Shown here in pieces: positions 7,557 to 12,954 of a stretch of 14,627 bases of DNA (positions within the stretch are counted from its first letter, which is position 1; every line of letters begins with the position of its first letter). The notes under the pieces were generated by a model. The model saw only the letters and a program-made list of their open reading frames with translations. It did no database searches and was not told the origin of the DNA. The position numbers and the translations under genes were made by a program. This stretch comes from Dehalococcoidia bacterium (GTDB lineage: Bacteria > Chloroflexota > Dehalococcoidia > GIF9 > AB-539-J10), in contig JAUWHW010000054.1 in NCBI GenBank assembly GCA_030605665.1, forward strand, positions 1 to 14,627. Direction: 5' to 3'.

Positions 7557-7646
7557 ATTTCTCTATATCTCCTTTCTAAAATTTAACCATAGCTCCTGTC
7601 TAATTTAATTATAGCTCCTGTCTAATTTCTCCATACCTCCTTTCTA
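7557..7646 (-). repeat. Four 22-bp direct repeats, each carrying a Shine-Dalgarno-like core
   Basis: Four imperfect 22-bp units lie at 7557-7578, 7581-7602, 7603-7624 and 7625-7646. On the minus strand each starts TAGA(A/C)AGGAG and continues into an A-rich half. Units 2 and 3 differ at two positions. The DUF917 stop codon (TAG 7646-7644) forms the beginning of the first-transcribed unit, and the last-transcribed unit supplies the apparent ribosome site of the permease. Two units also contain ATG soon after AGGAG, giving tiny frames: M-V-K-F-stop, and M-E-K-L-D-R-S-Y-N-stop. The 10-base core AGACAGGAGC occurs again at the permease 3' end (6198-6207), serving the next gene. Confidence 0.85.
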
Positions 7647-8729
7647 ATTTAATGGAATATAAGGGCCCTCGTATCCTAAATTTTCCAATATAGGCTGCCA
7701 ACAATTAAATCCTTCGGGGATTCTTTTCCAGGGTTCTGGGGCAGGAATCCCTAAGACTGCTATATCCATACCTTCTTTTGTATCAGCATTAGTAAGAGGC
7801 TTACCTTCGGTTGTCATCATGGATATCAAGTCTGGAACCATAATTATTGGTTTCTCATCCTGCCAGCCAATCATATTCTCGTTCTTGGAGTCTATATTAA
7901 ATGTCTTGCCTCTGTAATTTGCAATGCCTTCAATAGTTGTTCTGGCAAAGTCAAAACCCTCAACTGTTCTTGTCTCAATTCTCTTGATATTGCCCCTGAA
8001 AAGCTCCCTTCCCCCAGTAATGCTTATAACCTCTTTCACGGTATCCATGCCGCTGGTTTTTGATTTCCTTATTGCTCTGCCTATCTTTTCAGACTTCGAA
8101 ATAGAGTTTGGCACCAGGTATTTTTTTATAGTTCCCCTGTTGACTATCCAGGTAGCAAATGCTGCCAGCATTCCAAATGAGACGGCAGCCGTTCTAGCTA
8201 TTGTCTCCGCCATTGTAGTATCGAGTGGATCTTTCAAATAGGCAACTATAACATCTCCAGCCTTATTGGCAACCACTAAGGGGCTGGTAGGAATCTTGTA
8301 TATGGGGTAGAGCCCGGTGCTAAGCTCGGGAACAGCGCGTCCGTTACCATCTGCGTCAACAACCGGAATGCCTTTTAGTGATGCCACATAAAGGGGTGTC
8401 ATGGTATTAAGACCACCAATTTCACCTGGCATTAAATAAGCCAGGTCGATTCCTCCCACTGCAGCCATATTCTTAATTGCTTCATAGGCAAACACAGCCT
8501 CAGGTCCGAAGCCCTTTTCAATCATAGCCTTTGGAGACCCTATCCCAGCCACTACTACTGCGTTGGCATTTTCTGGTAAGTCTTCAACATCAAATACTAC
8601 TACCTTACTTTTTATTTGCTTGACAAGATTTAAGCCATCATGAGGAGAACCACCTCCGCCTGCTCCCAAAATTGTGGAACCCCAGACTATATCTTCAAGT
8701 TCTTCCTTACCTAACAACCTTTTTGTCAT
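7644..8729 (-). CDS. DUF917 / S-methyl-thiohydantoin-desulfurase-like protein (paralog 1)
   Basis: This 361-aa cytoplasmic protein belongs to the DUF917 (COG3535) family, whose domains I recall are now named after S-methyl-thiohydantoin desulfurase. Conserved blocks are LGAGGGGSP (21-29), GEIGGLNTMTPL (102-113), DADGNGRAVPEL (125-136), KNENM and NADTKEGMDIAVLG (314-327). The ATG at 8729 directly follows the racemase stop (TAG 8732-8730), with GGAGAGGC just upstream. It is a clear paralog of the protein at 9558-10592, sharing all these blocks but with a different middle and C-terminal detail. Family members often accompany hydantoinase or oxoprolinase genes; none is present here. The two copies may form a hetero-oligomer or act on different ring compounds (inference). 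Confidence 0.9.
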   Translation of the reverse strand: MTKRLLGKEELEDIVWGSTILGAGGGGSPHDGLNLVKQIKSKVVVFDVEDLPENANAVVVAGIGSPKAMIEKGFGPEAVFAYEAIKNMAAVGGIDLAYLMPGEIGGLNTMTPLYVASLKGIPVVDADGNGRAVPELSTGLYPIYKIPTSPLVVANKAGDVIVAYLKDPLDTTMAETIARTAAVSFGMLAAFATWIVNRGTIKKYLVPNSISKSEKIGRAIRKSKTSGMDTVKEVISITGGRELFRGNIKRIETRTVEGFDFARTTIEGIANYRGKTFNIDSKNENMIGWQDEKPIIMVPDLISMMTTEGKPLTNADTKEGMDIAVLGIPAPEPWKRIPEGFNCWQPILENLGYEGPYIPLN

Positions 8730-9461
8730 CTATAGCCTCTCCAATATATTCCTTTCCTTTTCCGGTGGGGGCATATATGTTTTTTTGCTCTGCGTCAAAT
8801 TAAGGGATATTAGCGTTTCTAGATATTTTACCGAAACAGCCACGGGATATATTACGGGAATTTCATATCCCTTCTTTCTCAGAGCGTCCAATAAATCATC
8901 CGCTACCCCGAGCATTCCTGTGCATCCCAAGATGATAGCGTGCGCACCATCTTCTTCTATGGCCTTTATCGATTCGTCAACTAAAGCACTTGTCAGCTTT
9001 TTGGCATCCGTTAGCTCAAGAACTGGTATGTTAATAGACCTTGCAGATGCCAGTTTGCTGCCCAATCCAACTTCCATAACCTTATTTTCTAATATAGCCA
9101 ACACGTTTTCCAACACAGTTATAATGGAGAATCTATGCGCCAAATCCGCGGCATAAAGCAGGCTTGCCCTACAAGGACCCACCACAGGGATATCAAGTTT
9201 TTCTCTGAGTGCATCCAGGGCAGGATCACACATACAGTCTGTGATTACCCCATCGAAACCTTCAGATTGCGCCTTCTCTGCTACCTTTATGATTCCAGGG
9301 GCAACCAGCATCTCATCATAGCTCGATTCAATTGATGCTGTCCCATACTCAAGACACTCGACATCAATTTCTGTGTCTGCGGAAGCAAACTTCTCTACCT
9401 CTTCCCGGGTGGGTTCTATAAAATCTCTTGTCGTTACCGGCAGTATTATCTTAATCTTCAT
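8730..9461 (-). CDS. Asp/Glu/hydantoin racemase-family protein
   Basis: This 243-aa protein has the two-lobed fold in which two cysteines act as acid/base pair for cofactor-free racemization of hydantoins, Asp or Glu. The cysteines are visible as C76 (DGVITDCMCDPALD) and C180 (AIILGCTGM), one in each half. C78 and C97 are extra. I place the start at ATG 9461 because GGGAGA lies seven bases upstream and MKIKIILPVTT matches the family's first strand. The longer frame to 9539 would need a TTG start and adds an unmatched 26 residues. It sits between the two DUF917 genes, which favours a hydantoin-type substrate over amino acids. Maleate isomerase-like chemistry is an alternative. Confidence 0.88.
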   Translation of the reverse strand: MKIKIILPVTTRDFIEPTREEVEKFASADTEIDVECLEYGTASIESSYDEMLVAPGIIKVAEKAQSEGFDGVITDCMCDPALDALREKLDIPVVGPCRASLLYAADLAHRFSIITVLENVLAILENKVMEVGLGSKLASARSINIPVLELTDAKKLTSALVDESIKAIEEDGAHAIILGCTGMLGVADDLLDALRKKGYEIPVIYPVAVSVKYLETLISLNLTQSKKTYMPPPEKERNILERL

Positions 9462-9557
9462 GCTGATTTCTCCCTTGTTTTTTTCTCCTATTATCCGTTC
9501 ACCCCCGAATTCATACTTCAACTCCGTAGTAGGAAACAAGATATAAGAGGAAACTCC

Positions 9558-10592
9558 CTACAATATCGGAACATACTTACCTTTATATCCGATACTTTCA
9601 AGGACATGCGTAAACACTTTGAAGCCTTCAGGTGTCCTCCACTTCTCATGGGCTTTTTTTCCTATCACCGCTACATCCATTCCTTCCTCTACATCTGCAT
9701 TGGTAAGAGGTTCTCCATCTACTCTTAACCAACAGATAGAGTCGGGCACTGTTACAAGGGGCTTATCCTTTCTCCACGCCAGCATATTCTCGTTTTTATA
9801 GTCCACAATGATGTCCCCTACAAAGACCCTACCATAATCAAAGCCCGCCTTAACCTCTTCCGTCTTCCTAGCAATTTTCCCCCTTGCAAGTACAGTACCA
9901 TCTATAGCTTTTATTACTGCCTCCACTACATCTTTTCCAGATTCCTTTGCCTCTCTTATACTTTTTCCTACTTTCTCTGCTAGCGACAGTGTACCTGGTA
10001 TCACCGCCTCTTTAAGTTGCTTCCCTGTCATTAGATGGCAAGCTAACCCGGCAATCATACCAAATACCGTGGTTACAGCCCTGCCCAGCTCTTCACCCAT
10101 GTAGGCATCAGTTACGTATAGAACGGCAGAATTCCCTTTTGAATCTGCCAGCGAAAGTGGAGAAATAGGAACGCCATGTATATAAAATATGGTCATCTCC
10201 AGTTCTGGTATCGCTCTTCCAGCACCATCACCATCTATGACTGGCAGACCTTTAACAGCTCCTGCATGCAGTGGAGTCACAGAATTAAAACCGCCTGTTT
10301 CCACGGGGACCACATAGTCTATTTTCTTGCCTGTCACCTCCCCCAATCTTTCCAAGGCAGGTACTTCTTCTCCCCTCCACCCTTCCTTAAGCAAGACAAC
10401 AGGGGAACCCATGCCAGCCACAACAGCTACCGTGCTATCATCAGCTACGTCGCGCGGTTCAAGCAAAGTAACCTCTCTTATTTCTTCTACAAGTCGTAAG
10501 GCTGGTCCTGAAGAACCACCTCCCCCGGCCCCGAGTAGTGTTGCTCCTCTTATTATGTCCTCTATTTCTTGTTTGTGTAATATTCTTTTCAT
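9558..10592 (-). CDS. DUF917 / S-methyl-thiohydantoin-desulfurase-like protein (paralog 2)
   Basis: This is the first gene of the operon, 344 aa from ATG 10592. That start has AAGGAAG a few bases upstream; the longer frame to 10664 begins with TTG and adds unmatched residues. Family blocks are LGAGGGGSS (20-28), ETGGFNSVTPL (98-108), DGDGAGRAIPEL (120-131), KNENM (266-270) and NADVEEGMDVAVIG (298-311). It parallels the protein at 7644-8729 over its whole length. A glycine-rich nucleotide-like loop at the N-terminus is typical of the family. A 96-bp gap separates it from the racemase start. A possible sigma-70 promoter lies at 10636-10664. The exact reaction is unknown here; removal of sulfur or another group from a hydantoin-like ring is suggested by family naming only. 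Confidence 0.9.
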   Translation of the reverse strand: MKRILHKQEIEDIIRGATLLGAGGGGSSGPALRLVEEIREVTLLEPRDVADDSTVAVVAGMGSPVVLLKEGWRGEEVPALERLGEVTGKKIDYVVPVETGGFNSVTPLHAGAVKGLPVIDGDGAGRAIPELEMTIFYIHGVPISPLSLADSKGNSAVLYVTDAYMGEELGRAVTTVFGMIAGLACHLMTGKQLKEAVIPGTLSLAEKVGKSIREAKESGKDVVEAVIKAIDGTVLARGKIARKTEEVKAGFDYGRVFVGDIIVDYKNENMLAWRKDKPLVTVPDSICWLRVDGEPLTNADVEEGMDVAVIGKKAHEKWRTPEGFKVFTHVLESIGYKGKYVPIL

Positions 10593-10635
10593 CACTTCCT
10601 TCCTTTCAAAAGATATGCTTGTTTTTTGTTTTAAT

Positions 10636-10664
10636 CTTTTAACATGATGGCTGGAGTAAGTCAA
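10636..10664 (-). promoter_or_regulatory. Candidate sigma-70 promoter of the DUF917-racemase-permease operon
   Basis: The minus strand reads TTGACT (10664-10659), a 17-base spacer, then TAAAAG (10641-10636). Transcription would start near 10629, about 37 bases before the ATG at 10592. The -35 matches 5 of 6 consensus bases and the -10 matches 4 of 6. It lies downstream of the terminator hairpin at 10727-10751, so it would drive the operon independently of read-through. Confidence 0.45.
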
Positions 10665-10726
10665 GAGTTAGAATAGTAATTAAAGAGAAATCGCCACAAA
10701 TTGTTGAATTTTTATATTGAACTATT

Positions 10727-10751
10727 AAAAAGGCCCATCATACGATGGGCC
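10727..10751 (-). terminator. Rho-independent terminator hairpin (minus strand)
   Basis: GGCCCATC (10732-10739) pairs perfectly with GATGGGCC (10744-10751) around a 4-base loop. On the minus strand it is followed by five T residues (10731-10727) and an AT-rich stretch. There is no T-run on the plus-strand side. It lies about 125 bases after the HAD stop, so it may end the HAD transcript, or act as an attenuator for the downstream operon. Confidence 0.8.
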
Positions 10752-10818
10752 AGCTAAAGATGAAGTTAGTTAAAGGCTCCTGCGATTCTGGATAACTTAA
10801 AAGTATTACTGTCTTCAT
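10738..10818 (-). CDS. Possible 26-codon leader ORF ending in the terminator loop
   Basis: ATG 10818-10816 opens a 26-codon frame (MKTVILLSYPES...SWPIV). Its TGA (10740-10738) falls at the loop of the terminator hairpin. It begins about 16 bases after the predicted start site of the promoter at 10841-10869. The ribosome site is weak, and there is no run of a single regulatory amino acid. The placement resembles a transcription-attenuation leader, but chance is quite possible. An inverted repeat AAGTTA...TAACTT lies just before the terminator. Confidence 0.2.
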   Translation of the reverse strand: MKTVILLSYPESQEPLTNFIFSWPIV

Positions 10819-10840
10819 TTACTTAAACTCTAAGGCATAT

Positions 10841-10869
10841 ACTATAAATGGTAGTCTAATTTTATGCAA
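10841..10869 (-). promoter_or_regulatory. Candidate sigma-70 promoter upstream of the terminator
   Basis: The minus strand reads TTGCAT (10869-10864), a 17-base spacer, then TATAGT (10846-10841), a 5-of-6 match to the -10 consensus. The -35 is weak (3 of 6). It sits between the HAD stop and the terminator, so a transcript from it would be about 105 bases long unless the terminator is bypassed. Confidence 0.35.
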
Positions 10870-10874
10870 CTATA

Positions 10875-11546
10875 TTAGGTTAATAAATAAGATTTTAGCT
10901 CGGTTAAGTCGCTAATAGATTGGTGACAATCATTTCCAGACCTATCAAGGTAGAAAGCGTGGATGCCAATCTGCTTGGGGTTAAGAAAATCAAATTGCCA
11001 GTTGTCACCTATATGGACAACTTGACTAGGCGCGACATTCATTTCCCCACACACTTGAAGATAAAAATCAGGTGTCTTTAATTGCCTATAATGCGAGGTG
11101 GAAGAAAAAACACGAGCAAAATAAGGCTCTACATCCCGCAATAAATAATGCAACAGCTCCAATGGCGTGCCTGAGGCGATAATTAGCCTATATTGACCAT
11201 CCAGAGAGGAAAGGACATCAATTACCTCAGGATAATAGGATACTTTATCCTGGCAGCTTTGTATCACTGGCTCTGGAACGCCTAAGTGCAAATGCCTAAA
11301 CCAGAAGTTTATATCGTACCATTCATGTCTCTGGTCACCGATTTTGTCATACTCCGTGGCAACAATTCTCTTAGCCCGGGTAAGCTCGATACCATTCTTT
11401 TGACTATAAAAAGTGGGGATAGCCTCATGCCAAACAGTATGGCTGAAATCCGGCGTCATTAGCGTTCCTTCAGCATCAAAGGAGATTACTTTGATGCGTC
11501 CCTTAAGGATTTCTCCTTCCAGGGGACTCCGATTAACTTGGCTCAT
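10875..11546 (-). CDS. HAD-superfamily hydrolase
   Basis: This 223-aa protein is of the haloacid-dehalogenase-like phosphohydrolase type. Motif I is FDAEGT (D24 nucleophile, with E26 where most phosphatases have D), motif II is IIASGT (S125), motif III is K157 (LKTPDF) and motif IV is IGDNWQFD (D181, D186). The helical cap lies at about 35-90. The Asp-to-Glu change in the second motif I position is seen in some subgroup members and may alter activity. The ATG at 11546 lacks a clear Shine-Dalgarno site. About 18 residues precede the first strand (IKVISFD), so the true start is uncertain. A perfect palindrome (11554-11565) lies just upstream. Its last ~30 residues resemble the ORF at 3600-3839. 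The substrate is unknown. Confidence 0.87.
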   Translation of the reverse strand: MSQVNRSPLEGEILKGRIKVISFDAEGTLMTPDFSHTVWHEAIPTFYSQKNGIELTRAKRIVATEYDKIGDQRHEWYDINFWFRHLHLGVPEPVIQSCQDKVSYYPEVIDVLSSLDGQYRLIIASGTPLELLHYLLRDVEPYFARVFSSTSHYRQLKTPDFYLQVCGEMNVAPSQVVHIGDNWQFDFLNPKQIGIHAFYLDRSGNDCHQSISDLTELKSYLLT

Positions 11547-11553
11547 TTAAGTT

Positions 11554-11565
11554 GCTAATATTAGC
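11554..11565. promoter_or_regulatory. Perfect 12-bp palindrome GCTAATATTAGC before the HAD gene
   Basis: The palindrome is centred 13-14 bases upstream of the HAD start codon. It could be an operator or part of an AT-rich promoter region. I see no clear -35/-10 pair around it, so this is tentative. Confidence 0.25.
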
Positions 11566-11649
11566 ATAATTAGAGGCAGAAGGTCTATTGATCTAGTTCA
11601 GATAGATAGTGGACACTTTAGACGGCCTTTTATGCCATTGCGAGAATAA

Positions 11650-11709
11650 GGCGGGGATGAACCCCGCCACTACGGTTACATCTCGTAGGGTCGGGGCTTG
11701 TCCCCGACC
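11650..11709. repeat. Two dispersed-type hairpins (GGCGGGG and GGTCGGGG stems)
   Basis: The first hairpin is GGCGGGG (11650-11656), loop ATGAA, CCCCGCC (11662-11668). The second begins GTAGGG at 11685, with stem GGTCGGGG (11689-11696), loop CTTGT, and CCCCGACC (11702-11709). The second shares GTAGGG, GGGGCTTG and CCCC with the element inserted in elp3 at 13228-13284. The two look like members of one family of small mobile or REP-like repeats. Confidence 0.75.
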
Positions 11710-11990
11710 AAGGTATGGTGGTGTGTCGACTCAGAGATTACGGAGCCTGTTCCAAGTTTGTTCGGATTACCCTCGTGATGACAAGGCAAGGAGGTAACGT
11801 GTCACTAATCACGTGAACGAGTACATCTATTTGCTAATTTATGTTTAACAAGGGTAAAATAGTCCGAGGCAGTTATGACCAAGGGCTTTTTGAACTTAAA
11901 CCGCTTCAAACATGGTAGAGCGATAAAGCAAGATAGTAAACAAAAAGCTAAGTTGCAAAGAAGCAGAAGAATAGGAAAGAGAGTATTTAC

Positions 11991-12033
11991 CTGTCACCCT
12001 GAGCGTTAAGCGAAGGGTCTAGATTCTTCGCGG
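11991..12033 (+). repeat. Dispersed repeat of the TGTCA-CTGAGCG-GAAG type
   Basis: This block contains CTGTCACCCTGAGCG, then AAGCGAAGGGTC, then AGATTCTTCGCGG. It has the same words as the repeat at 14437-14489 with some changes, and the same start orientation. It is a degenerate copy. Confidence 0.6.
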
Positions 12034-12090
12034 AGTTTATTCTGATAAGCCGAAGCTCTGAGTACTGACGACAGGAAGGAAGTGGAAAGG

Positions 12091-12151
12091 AGATTCTTCG
12101 GTCGCTTCGCTCCCTCAGAATGACATGAAGCGAAGGGCTCAGAATGACAAG
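12091..12151 (-). repeat. Dispersed repeat, inverted copy of 14437-14489
   Basis: The reverse complement of 12114-12151 matches 14437-14474 over 38 bases with a single mismatch. The remaining part aligns to 14489 apart from an 8-base length difference. The two copies face each other across the Mth938, membrane-protein and elp3 genes. The copy ends just before the Mth938 ribosome site. Confidence 0.8.
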
Positions 12152-12188
12152 GCTGACAAAATTAGAGAGCCTTTCGGAAGGCAAATTT

Positions 12189-12548
12189 ATGGCTAAAATA
12201 GATAAACTTAGCTTTGGCTCTATAATAATCGAGGGTAAGAAATATCGTCGGGATGTGCTGATTTTTGCCGATGGCACAGTAAAGAGAAGAAAGGGAGGCT
12301 TCTTGATGTTTGGTAGTCACAATATCAAGAAGGAGGGAATTGAAGAACTAATCCAGGGCGAGCCTGAAACAATAATCATCGGCACTGGCACTAGCGGCAA
12401 AGCCAGTGTAGCCACAGAGATAGCGAACTGGGCTAAGGAAAAGAATTTAAACCTGATAGTTCAGCCATCCCATGAAGCCGTAGCCAAGCTAAACGAGTTT
12501 ACGGAACAAGAGAGAAAAGTCGCTGCTCTAATTCACATAACCTGCTAG
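12189..12548 (+). CDS. Mth938-like domain protein (NDUFAF3/AAMDC family)
   Basis: This 119-aa soluble protein matches the Mth938-like fold (formerly DUF498). It has IDKLSFGSIIIEGKKYRRDV at the start, EPETIIIGTGTSGKASV in the middle and a helix ending with EQERKVAALIHITC. Family members include mitochondrial complex I assembly factor NDUFAF3 and AAMDC; the bacterial function is unsettled. I choose ATG 12189 because GGAAGG lies seven bases before it. The longer frame from 12144 starts inside a dispersed repeat. It is convergent with the next gene, eight bases apart, and is the only clear full-length gene on the plus strand. Confidence 0.88.
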   Translation: MAKIDKLSFGSIIIEGKKYRRDVLIFADGTVKRRKGGFLMFGSHNIKKEGIEELIQGEPETIIIGTGTSGKASVATEIANWAKEKNLNLIVQPSHEAVAKLNEFTEQERKVAALIHITC

Positions 12549-12556
12549 TCGAGAGT

Positions 12557-12886
12557 TTATTTGAATTCACCCTTCCCCATTGCCACAAATATAATGGCTG
12601 GTATCCCCAGAAACCAGGGGCCGAAGAGCGAGCAAATACATCCGGCAAGCGCCAATCCCCAAACTTTTCTTTTCAGGGCATAAATACCGCCTACTATGGC
12701 TAGTATCCCTAGTATAATTATGGGAATAGCAATAATACCAAAAATCCGGGGCATAATTGGGACAGTTGGTAGCCCTGCGATGGTTCCTCCCACTACGGCA
12801 ACTACTACGCCGCCGATCGTTTGCATGGCTCCGGCAATAATGCTCAGGATTCCTGCAGTTGTCGGTTTCCAAGTCTTATTTTCCAT
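12557..12886 (-). CDS. Small membrane protein with three to four hydrophobic segments
   Basis: This 109-aa protein has hydrophobic stretches at about 10-35, 47-70 and 76-101, rich in Gly, Ile and Ala. It has a short polar start and ends MGKGEFK. It resembles the many small DUF4064-like membrane proteins, but I cannot assign a family. The ATG at 12886 has a strong AAGGAGGG site and a good promoter at 12914-12942, so it is probably a monocistronic, well-expressed gene. A second frame on the same strand (12567-12872) is a shadow. Confidence 0.8.
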   Translation of the reverse strand: MENKTWKPTTAGILSIIAGAMQTIGGVVVAVVGGTIAGLPTVPIMPRIFGIIAIPIIILGILAIVGGIYALKRKVWGLALAGCICSLFGPWFLGIPAIIFVAMGKGEFK

Positions 12887-12913
12887 TTTTATTCCCTCCT
12901 TACCTTTGCACTC

Positions 12914-12942
12914 ATAATATATTTACGGCACCTAATAGTCAA
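12914..12942 (-). promoter_or_regulatory. Sigma-70-type promoter of the small membrane protein gene
   Basis: TTGACT (12942-12937), 17-base spacer, TATTAT (12919-12914) on the minus strand, with transcription expected near 12907 and the ATG at 12886. Each hexamer matches 5 of 6 consensus bases. It lies between the elp3 stop and the membrane-protein gene, so that gene need not depend on elp3 read-through. Confidence 0.7.
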
Positions 12943-12954
12943 CAATAAATAGCA

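Larger units (their letters stand above)
11566..12188. other. Non-coding, repeat-rich intergenic region
   Basis: This ~620-bp stretch between the divergent HAD and Mth938 genes has no convincing gene. It holds two hairpins (11650-11668 and 11685-11709), about 280 bases without recognisable structure (11710-11990), and two blocks of the TGTCATTCTGAG-type dispersed repeat (11991-12033 and 12091-12151). The short frames at 11609-11797 (+) and 11987-12277 (-) translate repeat sequence and have no ribosome site or family resemblance. I saw no tRNA or riboswitch. Confidence 0.7.

Noticed and set aside
9462..9539. N-terminal extension of the racemase
   Set aside because: It needs a TTG start and its 26 residues match nothing in the family, whereas ATG 9461 has a good ribosome site.
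10593..10664. N-terminal extension of DUF917 paralog 2
   Set aside because: It begins with TTG and crosses the predicted -10 promoter element. ATG 10592 has a Shine-Dalgarno site and fits the family start.
11609..11797. 62-codon plus-strand frame
   Set aside because: It translates through two dispersed hairpins, has no Shine-Dalgarno site and shows no protein-like pattern.
11797..11826. Strong AGGAGG followed by GTG and a short palindrome
   Set aside because: The frame stops after four codons. There is no longer gene to attach it to.
12144..12188. N-terminal extension of the Mth938 protein
   Set aside because: The extra residues come from the end of a dispersed repeat; ATG 12189 has GGAAGG at the right distance.
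11987..12277. 96-codon minus-strand frame
   Set aside because: It runs through dispersed repeats and overlaps the start of the better-supported Mth938 gene.
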